From: Trichocladium uniseriatum
Taxonomy: Eukaryota > Ascomycota > Sordariomycetes > Sordariales > Chaetomiaceae
DNA: 64,000 bases
Direction of reading: 5' to 3'
NCBI GenBank assembly: GCA_017139535.1
Contig: WOUO01000023.1
Span: 124,001 to 188,000, forward strand
The position numbers and the translations under genes are program-made. The notes below the pieces were generated by a model, which had not been told where the DNA came from, made no database searches, and worked only from the letters and a program-made list of their open reading frames with translations. Positions 43,342-53,462 of this stretch are shown piece after piece. Each line of letters begins with the position of its first letter. The stretch's first letter is position 1.

Positions 43342-43730
43342 CTAGTTCCTCTTCTTCGCGCCATTCACCGCAGCTGGCTTCCTCCCCTGCTGCTGTGGCT
43401 GCTGCACAAAGCGCACATACGCATAACCAGCGGCGGCGACAACACCCAGGACAACAACATTCCCTACCACACACCGCGTTAGCAACCCACTAGAATGTAT
43501 GGACAGAGACACAGAGATAGAGAGTACTCACCGGCAACAAACCGCCCAACGCCCCCGACAAGATCGATGACGCCCTGGGCCATGTCACCGACAAAGGCGA
43601 AGAAGCCGGCAAACAGGTTGAGGACGCCGGTGAGGAAAGTGTGGATGATAGAATAGGCGGCGTTGAAGACGGAGGAGAGCAGCTCGACGAGGGACTTGAC
43701 GAGGTCGGATACTGCTGTTGTGATGGCCAT
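43342..43730 (-). CDS. Small hydrophobic membrane protein, 106 aa
   Basis: Exons are 43730-43532 and 43463-43342, with intron GTGAGT...GGTAG (68 bp, CTAAC branch) that splits a Gly codon. Residues about 5-66 form long amphipathic/hydrophobic helices (VSDLVKSLVELLSSVFNAAYSIIHTFLTGVLNLFAGFFAFVGDMAQ). A membrane span (NVVVLGVVAAAGYAYVRFV) and a short basic, Gln-rich tail follow. There is no cleavable signal peptide. The pattern of a hairpin-like hydrophobic stretch plus a C-terminal span is similar to small reticulon- or mitochondrial-membrane proteins of fungi, but I do not recognise the family. Strong codon bias and splice consistency support a real gene. Confidence 0.72.
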
Positions 43731-44129
43731 TTTGCTGAGTCGATGAGGGTGTTTAACTCGGTGGGATGGTATGATATGATAGTATGTACGAATTATAATC
43801 CGTAGTTGTTTAGTTGCTTCTCTGGATATGTTGGATTGTGTGGCTGATGCAAAATGGCTGTGGTGTTTTATAGGTATAAGTCGCGAATGACGTCAATGCT
43901 GGTCTCGACAATGAACGCATCGACGGCACGCGACTTGGTGCTTGGCAAGGACCCTTTGATGTGATGCTGAAGATCCCCAAATCAGGGTCCTGTCGGTGAT
44001 GACGTCGAAGGGTCCAAGGCAGGGATGCGCCATCAACACGCTGCGCGACAGGAACGCCAAGATAAAAGTACGAAAAGGGTATCACCATTATGATTAATCT
44101 ATCAGACATTCAGACATTCGCTGGCCCCT
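43731..44129. other. Intergenic, 0.4 kb
   Basis: Promoter side of the small membrane-protein gene and 3' flank of the next gene. CGTCATC/GATGACG (CRE-like TGACGTCA at 43888-43895 in AATGACGTCAATG) is seen. No gene. Confidence 0.5.
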
Positions 44130-46070
44130 CTACGCAGAATGATCCACCTGCTTCCCCTTGCCCGTCGGCGACCTGGCTGCCTCGTCCTGACCCGCAGCCT
44201 CCTGACCCGTGGCCTCCTGCCCCACAGCCGGGTGATCATCTGAAAGCGCAGACACAGCCATCGAGACACGGCTCGAAGCTACCGGCTCTGCAGGAGTAAT
44301 GGGGGGTTGCGTCCCCAAAGCCGGAAGCTGGGGCGCCGCCCGGGTGGCGTCTGCTGCCGGTTCCTGGCTCTCCTGGATGACCGGCAGAGTCGTCGGACCC
44401 CTTGTCCCATTGCCGTTTAGCGCTGCCGCGTCCGGCCCGGACTCAGCTGCATCCTCAACCTCCTTGGCCGCAACTTTCTCACGGCGCAGGCGGGTGCAAA
44501 TGACGGCAGCCGCAACGATGCCAATCAGGACCAGAATGCCAAAGGTGACGCCTAAGGCGATGGCGACGGTCCGCCAGTGGTCGCGTTGTGAATTGGTGTC
44601 CGAGGTTGAGCCTGAGCCGTTGCCCGAGCCCGAGCTAGACGTGGACGTTGGACTGATGCAATTACCGAAGCTGCACTCATACCCGCATTGCGAGCTAGTA
44701 CAAAACAGGGTGGCATACGGGATCTTGGCGCCGTAGCTCCCAAAGGCCACGATAGTCGGCGACGGTGCGTCTTTGGACGCGAACCTGGCTGGGGCCAGGG
44801 CGAGTTCCTGATTGGCGACGTCGAAAACCATGTAGGTGCGTCGTAGCAGGGAGTTGCCAATGTTGTAGCCGTACGAGGTGCTGCTGGAGCTGCTGGAGCT
44901 AGAGTAGTATTGTTGAACGCCGAAAAAACAAATGCCGGCGGAACTCAGTCGATAATACCACGAATTCGAATAGAAGCTCGATGAGATGACGAGGTCGGCC
45001 GTCTCAAAGTTGAGGATCGGACCGCCAGTACCACCAAGTTGCATGGCAAACTTGGCCGAGTTGGTCTCGGCGGCGTCGCACGGTATCGTGTAGTAGCCCA
45101 GGCTCTCATTATAGGTCGCGCCGGCTATGGCCGCGATCTTACCCGCCAGCGACTCGGGGAGATACGAGAAGATCTCGGCCGGCCCGATGGTGACGTCAAC
45201 GGGAAAGTCGTTGGTCCGGATGGGTGGCATGGTGGACCCCGAGTCGGTGGTGCCGTTGATGCTCGTGATGACGGCGCCAAAGGCGTTGCTATAGTCGTAG
45301 GAGCTGTACGAGTAGACGGCGTCGGCTTGGAGCCGGAGCAGGTTCCCCGTGTACCTCGACCGATCGACGGCGCCAAACAGCAGGCTGCCGGACGTGCCCT
45401 CGGCATCGTTGAGCCACATGCTGTAGGCGGGCGTGGCGGCCTTGCCCGACGAGACGATGCGGTCCATGAAGTTGACATAATCCCCACGTTCAGAGTAGGA
45501 GCTTGAGTAGCTGGAGCTGGACTTGTTGGAGCCAAGCCCGAGCACGCCAAGCCACCGAGAGCCCGAGGAGACCAGACCCATGGGGTAGTCGTCTATTTCC
45601 ATGTCGCCAACCACCAGCTTGTCGGTCATGTTGACGCCCGAAACATAGGACCTGCTGCCGTCATTGGCCGTGAACTCGCTGTACCGCGAGTTGGCCGGCA
45701 GGTACGTCTCGGACCGCGACTTGTTGAAGCTGCCCCAGATGCAGACCGAATCGGGGATCTCACGGGAACTGTAGTAACTGCGATCATAGTACCAGTCGGG
45801 AGAGCATTCGGGCGTGTTGGCGTTGGGGACCCAGGTGTCGCCGGCCGAGGGTGAGATGGCCAGAGAGAGCTTCTGGGCCGGTGTGCCGACCTCGACGTCG
45901 ACAACGTAGGCGACTTCGACGCTTTTGAGCGGCGTCTGCTCCGACGAAGCGCGCGCCGAGAGGTTGGGGAGCTCACCAGGGTGGGAGAAGGGGACCAGCA
46001 CGTGGGCGGCGGCAATGGTGGCCCCGAGGACGCAGATCGCGAGGTTTGATAAGCGAGTGTGGAGCGCCAT
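44130..46070 (-). CDS. Aspartic-protease-fold membrane protein lacking canonical DTG motifs
   Basis: Single exon, 646 aa. The signal peptide MALHTRLSNLAICVLGATIAAA is followed by a pepsin/yapsin-like domain (residues about 50-450). YVVDVEVGTPAQKLSLAIS aligns with the first-lobe start, LGVLGLG with the flap-side core, SLLFGAVDRSRYTGNLL and SYLPESLAGKIAAIAGATYNESLGYYTIPCD with the second lobe. However the first DTGS is replaced by SPSAGD, and the DSG expected just before SYLP is TIGP. A DSGS does occur about 25 residues earlier, in a loop. A Ser/Gly stalk, one membrane span (VAIALGVTFGILVLIGIVAAAVIC) and a 100-residue cytoplasmic Ala/Glu/Gln tail follow. The likely role is a surface binding or sensing protein rather than a protease (inference). 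The start at 46070 gives the signal peptide. Upstream in-frame codons are ignored. Confidence 0.87.
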   Translation of the reverse strand: MALHTRLSNLAICVLGATIAAAHVLVPFSHPGELPNLSARASSEQTPLKSVEVAYVVDVEVGTPAQKLSLAISPSAGDTWVPNANTPECSPDWYYDRSYYSSREIPDSVCIWGSFNKSRSETYLPANSRYSEFTANDGSRSYVSGVNMTDKLVVGDMEIDDYPMGLVSSGSRWLGVLGLGSNKSSSSYSSSYSERGDYVNFMDRIVSSGKAATPAYSMWLNDAEGTSGSLLFGAVDRSRYTGNLLRLQADAVYSYSSYDYSNAFGAVITSINGTTDSGSTMPPIRTNDFPVDVTIGPAEIFSYLPESLAGKIAAIAGATYNESLGYYTIPCDAAETNSAKFAMQLGGTGGPILNFETADLVISSSFYSNSWYYRLSSAGICFFGVQQYYSSSSSSSSTSYGYNIGNSLLRRTYMVFDVANQELALAPARFASKDAPSPTIVAFGSYGAKIPYATLFCTSSQCGYECSFGNCISPTSTSSSGSGNGSGSTSDTNSQRDHWRTVAIALGVTFGILVLIGIVAAAVICTRLRREKVAAKEVEDAAESGPDAAALNGNGTRGPTTLPVIQESQEPAADATRAAPQLPALGTQPPITPAEPVASSRVSMAVSALSDDHPAVGQEATGQEAAGQDEAARSPTGKGKQVDHSA

Positions 46071-47021
46071 GTCGACAGCTGGCGCAAAAACGAGGGGATG
46101 TGTGGAAATGAGTGTGGATGTCTTATACCGACATGATGGACAATTATATATGAGGGATAGAAAGAGCGACGACGGTGAGGATGGAAACGAGAGGGGCAAA
46201 GAGAACACGAGGAGATTCACTCGACGATATTTTCGATGGCCCCTTGGTGCCTGGACTTTTGCTCTCGCGCCAAGAGGGAACCGTGAGGAGGCTCTCGGTG
46301 ATTGGCAGCAGGGGCACGACGGCACCAGGCTAGCCCGGTGCAGGGGTTACCCGAAATTGGGTGCAGGCCGGCCGTCTTCCAAAGTTGACCAAAATAGAAA
46401 CTCTAGACAGACTGAGAACTCTTCTCGAAAAAAAGAGAAGAAAGAAAGATGGAACGGAAGAAAGTCGAAAAGGAAGGGAGACGAGCAGAAGAACAAAGAG
46501 GATGAGGAAAGAGAGGAAGAAACACTCTCTTTGTGCTGCTGGTCTTCGGGGAGCGCGTGTGTTGCGCAAGGGTCCTGGAGTCTTGTTCATGCTTGGAACT
46601 TGTGCTCAACCAACTCGGTCTTGGAGCGGCCCGGGCCCGGCGACGCGATGCGAAAGCGAAAAGCCTCGAACTGGGAAGCCTCTGTTCAGCCGGGTCCAAC
46701 CGTTCGATGGGTTTGCGATATGTAGAGGGAGATCGTTGGTGGACTGGAAACATCGAGAGACGTCGTGGTTGCATATCCAGATGGCATGATTGACCGAGGT
46801 TGTGTTGATTCTTGAAGGAATTCGAAGAAATCGTTTTGGTCAGGTCAGTGCTGAGAAATTGGTTGGCTGGCCCATGCACGCACCCCCTGGGCCCCCCACC
46901 TGATCGGATGCCCCACGTTGGGTCCCCGATCCATCCCAACCCCGCGACCGCATCGCGGCATTCCCGACTTTCCGGCTAGGACATTACTGCTTCGTTTCAA
47001 GCCAACGCTTGTGAAGCCAAG
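46071..47021. other. Intergenic, divergent promoters
   Basis: 951 bp between the aspartic-protease-like gene and twinfilin. It contains a long GA-rich run (46420-46530, + strand) and no supported gene. Confidence 0.5.
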
Positions 47022-48128
47022 ATGCAGTCCGGTATCTCAGGTGGGTTCTGTCCCTACCCGGGGACTCCAATTCCCGCTGACGCATTGCAGCTTCGCAGGA
47101 GCTGGCCTCCAGCTTCAACGACCTGCTATCCTCCGACAAGCACTTTGGTCTGCTGGCCACCATCGCGTCCGAGCAGCTGCGACCTCTCCAGCTTCTGACC
47201 CCGTCGTCCCCCGGCGCTTCCTTTGCGTCCAACGTCGAGTCCCTGCTGCAGCCGCACATCAAGCCCAATGAAGCCCTCTACATCATCCTGCGCCGCTACT
47301 CGTCAAGCCCGGCCCTGGTGGCCGTGACTTACGTGCCCGACACCGCCCCGGTGCGCCAAAAGATGCTCTTCGCCGCGACCCGCTTGACCCTCGTGCGCGA
47401 GCTCGGCAGTGAGCACTTCCGCGAGACGCTGTTTGCGACCACGGCCCAGGAGCTCACCCCGGCTGGCTTCGAGAAACACGACGCCCACACGGCGCTGGAG
47501 GCGCCCCTGACCGAGGAGGAGAGGAGTCTGGGCGAGGTGCGCCGGGCTGAGCAGGAGGCCGGCGCCGGCACCGGCACGCGCGAGATCCACCTGAGCAAGC
47601 ACATGGCCACGCCCATCGACGAGAAAGCGCTCGACGCGCTCAAGGTGCTAGCCAAGGAACAGAGGACGTTGGTCATGCTGGTGCGTGTTCTAGACGGGTG
47701 CATTTGTAGTGCTTGCTGACGTCGTTCTGCAGAAAATCAACCCCGAGTCCGAAAGGGTCGAGTTTGTCGACGACAACGCGACCCCGTCCTCGATTACCGA
47801 ACTGGTTCAAGCCATCTCCCCCGCCGAGCCGCGCTTCACCTTTTACCGGTACACGCACACGCACAACGGCAGCGAGAACAGCCCACTGCTGTTCTTCTAC
47901 ACGTGTCCCACCAACTTTAGTACCAAGGCCATCAAGTTCCGCATGATGTACCCGCTGATGAAGCGGGCCGTGCTGGGCATTGCCGAGAAGGAGGCGGGCC
48001 TGCAGCCGCAGAAAAGGTTTGAGGTTGAGGATCCGAGCGAGATTACCGAAGAGCTCGTCCTGGAGGAATTGCACCCCAAGGTCGAGGTGAAGAAGGCGTT
48101 CAACCGGCCCAAGCGGCCTGGCCGGTAG
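47022..48128 (+). CDS. Twinfilin (two ADF-homology domains)
   Basis: Actin-monomer-sequestering and filament-end-acting protein. Exon 1 is tiny: 47022-47040 (MQSGIS plus one base). Exon 2 is 47091-47680 and exon 3 is 47733-48128; 334 aa, usual for twinfilin. First ADF domain: SQELASSFNDLLSSDKHFGLLATIASEQLRPL, YIILRRYSSSPALVAVTYVPDTAPVRQKMLFAATRLTLVRELG. Second domain: KALDALKVLAKEQRTLVML-KINPESERVEF, FYRYTHTHNGSENSPLLFFYTCP, IKFRMMYPLMKRAVLGIAEKEAGL. The C-terminal basic tail (KAFNRPKRPGR) fits the capping-protein/PIP2-binding tail. The first exon choice is supported by GTGGGT/GCAG splice signals and the twinfilin-like MQSGISASQEL start. Confidence 0.95.
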
Positions 48129-48522
48129 GCTTAGGTATGTTCGGACGTTATGAATCAATGATGGGTATGCAGTTCTTGCTTTGGTCCGAGTCTCGTTTGC
48201 CAGTGATCATGGTGACTAGAGGTGGTATGCTGGTGAAGGGTTGAACAGGTGAGCCAGGGTCAGTGTTTGGATCCCACTTCCTCTTTCAGAGAGTTGTTCA
48301 CGCGGCTACAGCGTGACAGGCCCATTCGTGGGCTTTTTAGGGCATTGTTCATCATCAACTCGACCTATTTCCGTCAAGTACAAAGAACAATACCATTGTT
48401 CTATCTTCACTAGCTCACGCAATCATCTATATAAACACCATGCATGACTATTCCCATTAGTGCTCGCCACCAGACCTTCTACTCTGAATCGTCTACCACT
48501 TACACAAGACACAAACAGCATC
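48129..48522. other. Intergenic, 0.4 kb
   Basis: Twinfilin 3' flank and upstream region of the next gene, with a TATATAAA-type box at 48428-48434 (CTATATAAAC) about 90 bp before the next start codon. Confidence 0.55.
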
Positions 48523-49755
48523 ATGTACGCCAACCTCTTCAGGGACCGCACCGGCCACTACTTGTTCATCAGGCAGCTTGGCTTCGGTGTCTCCTGCCAG
48601 TGCCAGCTGGTACGCCACTGCGAGACTGGTGAGTTGCGCGTCCGCAAGGTACTCCATCGCCGGCTCCCCCCCGGTCACAAGAAAAAACTAATTGGCGTAG
48701 GGAAGGGAGCAGAATACGGGCCTGGCGAGGAGTTCACCAACGACGCCGAGGCCGCCAAATTCCTGGCCCGCCACGCGCAGGCCGCCGGCGTCGTGCTCCG
48801 CACGCCCACCCTCTTCTCCGACGCGACCATCCGGGACCCGCGCTCGGACAAGACCAGCCGCGTCTCCTACTGGAGCTTGTGCAACGGCGGGAACCTCACC
48901 ACCTTTGTCCACTCCTGCTTGCAGCGCGGCGTCCTGGTTCCCCGCGGCCTCGTCCTCCGCATGCTGCAACAGGTCCTCGAGACCCTGCACTTCATGCACA
49001 CGGCCGTCCCCAACAACCCCCTGCTCCACTGCGACCTCCACGGGGGAAACATCCTCCTGCACTTCCCCCCCGGCAGCGCCGTCCCGGACTTCCACCTCAT
49101 GGATTTCGGCGACGCCACCTTTGCCGCCGACCTGCCCGAGGCCGACCATACCCAACTCCGCTGGGACTGTGGCGCGCTCACCGCCCTGCTCGAGTCGGAG
49201 CTCATCGAAATCACCCTCCATCCCAACGAACTCGATGCTTGCCACCGCGTGGATTACCTCTCCAACCGCGCGAGCACCAACCCCATCTGCGTCGCGTACC
49301 AGATGCTTGCCCGGCTGGACGCGCAGTTCCGGGCAAGCTTGCAGCACACGCGCCATACATTGACCCCGCCGCGCGTGCCCGACCTCGCGCCGGTGCTGGC
49401 CTACGTCCGGGAGCATGCCATGCGTGCGCTGCCGGAGCTGATGCTGGCTTTACAAGATCCTGTAACGGCAAATAACATCTTTAAACAACAGGCAGGCGAT
49501 GGTGGTGTCGTCGTCGGCGAGGCGGGCCCCCAGTTGTATCGCAGCGTCGGGGCGGTGCTGCAGGCGAGGAATGTGCTTGGGCCGTGGTATGTCGCCGAAG
49601 TTGGGGGGGACAGGTCGGTAAGGGTGGTGATGGCGGAGACGCACCACCGACCGAATGAGGACGACGCAACGTCGGAGACGGAGGCGGCGTGGTGTGGGAG
49701 TGAGGAGGAGGAGGAGAAGGCGGACTGGGGGAATGTGATGCGGAGGGGGTACTAG
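48523..49755 (+). CDS. Protein-kinase-like protein with HCD in place of HRD
   Basis: Single exon, 410 aa, starting MYANLFRDRTG (a TATA-like box sits about 90 bp upstream). Kinase-fold marks in order: a glycine loop IRQLGFGVSCQCQLV (residues about 17-31), a Lys in LRVRKVL about residue 42, a linker SLCNGGNLTTFV, the catalytic loop LHCDLHGGNILLHF (about residues 168-181) with HCD instead of HRD but Asp and Asn kept, and DFGDAT in the magnesium loop. The C-lobe is short and ends in an acidic run (EEEEEKADW). Loss of the HRD arginine suggests activation-loop phosphorylation is not used. It belongs to the lineage-specific kinase-like proteins abundant in filamentous fungi. The substrate is unknown. 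Confidence 0.8.
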   Translation: MYANLFRDRTGHYLFIRQLGFGVSCQCQLVRHCETGELRVRKVLHRRLPPGHKKKLIGVGKGAEYGPGEEFTNDAEAAKFLARHAQAAGVVLRTPTLFSDATIRDPRSDKTSRVSYWSLCNGGNLTTFVHSCLQRGVLVPRGLVLRMLQQVLETLHFMHTAVPNNPLLHCDLHGGNILLHFPPGSAVPDFHLMDFGDATFAADLPEADHTQLRWDCGALTALLESELIEITLHPNELDACHRVDYLSNRASTNPICVAYQMLARLDAQFRASLQHTRHTLTPPRVPDLAPVLAYVREHAMRALPELMLALQDPVTANNIFKQQAGDGGVVVGEAGPQLYRSVGAVLQARNVLGPWYVAEVGGDRSVRVVMAETHHRPNEDDATSETEAAWCGSEEEEEKADWGNVMRRGY

Positions 49756-50112
49756 GTCCCTGGGGCCCTGGTGGTTCCCTTTGTCTTTCTTTCTACTCTT
49801 CTACTCTTCCCGGGGACAATAGGTCTCTCTTTAGGGTGATGTGATCGCCGGCTTGCCCCTGTTTTCCTAGCCCTGTGCCGGAGCAGAGAGTACAGATTAC
49901 TCGCGGATGATACTTGGACGAACCCGCCCCCCTAAAACGGGGAAATAAAACAAAACTACTATAAACCCAATATTATTGCATGCGGTAGTGACTGTCTAAT
50001 ACCTAAATTGTTCATAATTCATCATGTCCGGTCCCATGGCCCTGCCCATCCTGGATACCTTTCTCATGTCTCGGCTTTTAGCATCGGGGGTACCCGTCAT
50101 TCACCATGCACC
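49756..50112. other. Intergenic between convergent 3' ends
   Basis: 357 bp with a CT-rich stretch (49782-49810) and an A-rich patch near 49945-49960. No feature supported. Confidence 0.5.
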
Positions 50113-52301
50113 TCAGTGCGACGGATTCGCGTCCTGCTCGGCCAGCATCTTCAGCGCCTGCACACGCTTCTCCGCCAACATATACAACTTTGAAGCTGCT
50201 ACCTTCCCGCCCGACCGCGCACTCAGCAGCTGGGCACTCTTGATCAGGTTCTTGATCTCACGGCCATTGAGGCTCAGCCCAGCGAGGAGGTCGAGATCGT
50301 TGGTGGTGACCTCGAATTTAGCCATGCCAAAGTGCTCAAAGAAGTTGAGCCAAACCTGTTTGCGCGCGGCGGGCGACAGGTCGCGGTAGGGCAGGAACAG
50401 ATCGACGCGGGACTGGAAGGCGTGGTCGATGCTGGAGAAGCGGTTGGTGGTGAGGAATAGAATGCCTTGGTAGTACTCCAATTTGGTGAGGAAAACTGGG
50501 TGTCAATGGGTTAGTAGGCATGACTTGGAACAGGAAAGAGGATGGTGGCGTACTCGAAACAAGCTCGTTCCGCGCCAGGCCGTCATTGGTGCGCGCGCCG
50601 AGGAACACGTCGGCCTCGTCAAGCAGGAGCATGGCGTTCCACAACCGGCAGAGCTCGAGGGCATGGTCAAGGGCGGCTTCGACGTCGGATGGGTTGGTCC
50701 CGAGCACGCCGGCGCCCATTGAGTACAGCGGCACCCGCGCCTTCTCAGCCACTGCATGTTTTTTTTAGCCCGTGTTTTCTTTTTCTGTCGGCCCGGAACC
50801 TTCTTACCTGCTTCGGCGGTGTATGTTTTGCCGACTCCGGGCGGGCCGAACATGAGGATAATGATGCCGCGTCCTAGAATTTGTTAGATGAACTCTCTCG
50901 TCTCCAGTGTGGGATTCAGGCCTACCCTTTTCTGCCACAAAATCATCAAGGTCCTCCTGGGACGTGGCCTTGCTCTCGACAAACTCCCAGGCCAGCTCCT
51001 TTTCGCCGCCGGGGAGCACCAAGTTCTCAAACGCCTTGTCGTTCCACACAATCTGCTCGAGGTTGTCGACGTGGAAGCGGCCTGGGCGTGTTAGTGATTG
51101 CCAGGGGGGCGAGTAGTTAGGTAAGGTAGTACGCACCCCATTCCTTGGTCTTCATGTCGAGACCAACCACCCACGGCGTCGTGAGAAGGCACTGCTCATC
51201 CGACAACTCGGTCAAGTCCTCGTTCCGCGACTGGACAGCCGAGTTGGCCACCACCACCATCTGGTTCACACCGTCATCGATGCCAGTGTCGTGGTTCTCG
51301 TCGTCATTATTCTGATCCTCGCCATCGGGATTCTTTGTCTCGGCGACATCTTCACCCGTCAACGACCGCAGATCCGGCGCCACCACATTGCTGCTGCGGT
51401 AGTAGGCATAGGCGTCCACAACCACCCTGCCCGACACGGGACGCTGCTCCGACGTCATCGAGATCTTGACGCCCGAGTAGTTGAGGTAATGAAACCCCCT
51501 CAGCTTCTGGAACTGGCGGCCGCGCGCAATCGTGGTCTCCCGGACCGCGTCCTGATCGGGCAGAAAAGAGAGCGGGAAGGCGGGCAGCGAGTTGACCCGC
51601 CGGAAGCCGCCGAACCACGGGATCACCACCCTGGTCGTCTGGTAGCCGCACCGCTCGCCGTTCCAGTCAACGTACTCGAGCGTGACGATGTAGGCGGGGG
51701 GGTCGGGTCGCTCCTCGTACTTGACGACGCGGCAGATGGTGTCGGCGCCAAAGAATTTGGTATTCACCAGCTCGCCGGGGGGGAAGATCTGCCACAGCAT
51801 CTCGTAGGCGATCTTGCCCGTGCTCTGCGTCGTCGACAGGGCTTCGACCCACGGCGCCAGGCGAGGCTCGAGAAACTTGATCAGCTGATCGGCCGCAGTC
51901 TTCTTGTCAGAGTCGTCTTGGGCCTCCTGGGCCTCTTGGTGCAGGGTCTGGAGACGGCCCCAGCGGTGTACCAGGGGCTTGTAGGGCTTAGTGAAGGTCC
52001 ATTCGGCGAGTTCCGGTTCGAAGTCCTGGTACTTGGCGAGGGCCTCGGCGATGAGGGCCCGCATGTGGAGGGAGTTGATGGTGAAGGACAACGTGTGCCA
52101 TCCGCCCTTGCGGCTCTTGACATGGCGATGGACGATGGGGGCATGCTTGAGTGCGTCTTCGAGGGCCTTTTCCTCGTCCTCGAGCTTGCTATAGCTTGCC
52201 CAGCGAGCCGGACAGGAACCGTACTCGCACTCGTATTGGTAGAGTTTCTCGACGACGTTCCTGACGTCTCCGTCTGGCTTGACGGTTTCGGTGGCAGTCA
52301 T
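50113..52301 (-). CDS. AAA+ ATPase with N-terminal DUF7025-like domain
   Basis: Exons are 52301-51137, 51081-50926, 50873-50808, 50751-50554 and 50495-50113; 655 aa, frame closed across four GT-AG introns. The N-terminal about 380 residues contain a beta-rich region typical of fungal DUF7025 proteins (LWQIFPPGELVNTKFFGADTICRVVKYEE; YVDWNGERCGYQTTRVVIPWFGGFRRVNSLPAFPLSF; GVKISMTSEQRPVSGRVVVDAYAYY). The AAA domain has Walker A GPPGVGKT (450-457), Walker B AMLLLDEADVFL (Asp507, Glu508), sensor-1-like LFLTTNR and an arginine at HAFQSRVDLFLPY. All ATPase residues are present. This stand-alone family is common and variable in filamentous fungi. Suggested roles (protein remodelling) are inference and no partner is evident. 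Confidence 0.9.
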
Positions 52302-52923
52302 GTTGGCTGTGTTGGTGGTCGAAAAGCCAAAGTGTGTTGAGGATGGGATGTGTGGTCTGGGAAGAGGAGTAGTAGGAGCGGAAAGACATCTGACACGGCG
52401 GAAGACGGGTTATTATATGGTGCACCTTCCCCTGAATCGGCCTTGCGGCCTTATCCACAGAATTCCTCCCACCCATTCTTGCATTTCTTGCCGTAACATG
52501 GACTCGGGAATCGAGTTGGGGGCCTGGATTCTGTTGGAACGGATTTGGGCAATGCTCAAAACAAGGCTGGCAAATCACAGGGGGCCTCAGAGAGGGAGTG
52601 GTTCTGCTGCCTGGGACTGCCTAGAATTTCCAGGGCTCGCATGCACTCAAACGCCCAACAGCTGCGCGTGCAATGCAAGCACCCGCACTTTGGACTGCCC
52701 ATGATGCAACACACCAGCCACCGTTTTCGGGTGGCGTGCCGTGGAAGACAAGGGTTGACTTAGGGGGCATCGTCCAGCCAACCCTTCTGCGTGTTTCCTT
52801 TGCATGGAGGGGCTTGTCTCAGGCAGCAGGACCCATCGCATTCACCTCGTTTGTTTGTCGATGAGGCCAAAGGCAAAAAAGGCAAAAAGAGTGGAACACA
52901 TGGATGACGAAAATAGCAAAAGT
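52302..52923. other. Intergenic, 0.6 kb
   Basis: AAA gene upstream side and flank of the tRNA gene. No other feature supported. Confidence 0.5.
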
Positions 52924-53018
52924 CTCTCCCGCCGGGAATTGAACCCGGGTCTCGAGCGTTATCAATGTCAATATTGACAGATGACAAGCTCACATACTGA
53001 CCACTATACTACGGAAGA
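52924..53018 (-). tRNA. tRNA-Asp(GTC) with 23-nt intron
   Basis: Read on the minus strand: acceptor TCTTCCG pairs with CGGGAGA, D-arm AGTATAGTGGTCAGTAT, anticodon stem TGAGC/GCTCG around loop TTGTCAC, T-arm CCCGGGTTCAATTCCCGG, discriminator G. The anticodon is GTC. An intron of 23 nt (52959-52981) interrupts between positions 37 and 38. The stems are all intact, so it should be functional after splicing. The mature sequence is identical to that of the copy at 55209-55293. Confidence 0.95.
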
Positions 53019-53462
53019 TTGCAGGTGTTGGCACCTGTGTAGCGATGGTTGGTGGAGATGGCGATCGGAGCATGCCATTATCAAGCGGTCGGCGCTTCAA
53101 ATTGTTGAACTTTAAAAAGTTTTTCTTTGGCGACCATGGATCCCCACGGATTTAATCATTTATGTCTTTTCAAAGCACACACATAATATTTGCATTAATT
53201 ATCTAACCATATGACTGCCTTGGATGTAATTATCAATAGCAATTCAATTTCGTGGAAGCTGAACTCTGAGGAAGGACCCAAGATCTCAGCTTTCATTCCT
53301 CACTGCAAGTATTCCAACTTTATCAATCGCCAGTTAATACCCTATCATCATGATTCATCATACTAAATCCATCTTCCTTCATGCCATCAGCGCAATGTGC
53401 TTCAGCTCACTACAATCATGTCAGTTAAATCTTCCAACCACAGTCACCAACCACGAGAATAC
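53019..53462. other. Intergenic, AT-rich
   Basis: 444 bp, AT-richer than the window, between the tRNA and the oxygenase 3' end. No feature supported. Confidence 0.5.

Noticed and set aside
51291..52340. 349-codon plus-strand open frame
   Set aside because: Antisense shadow of AAA gene exon 1. The minus strand has Walker motifs after splicing.
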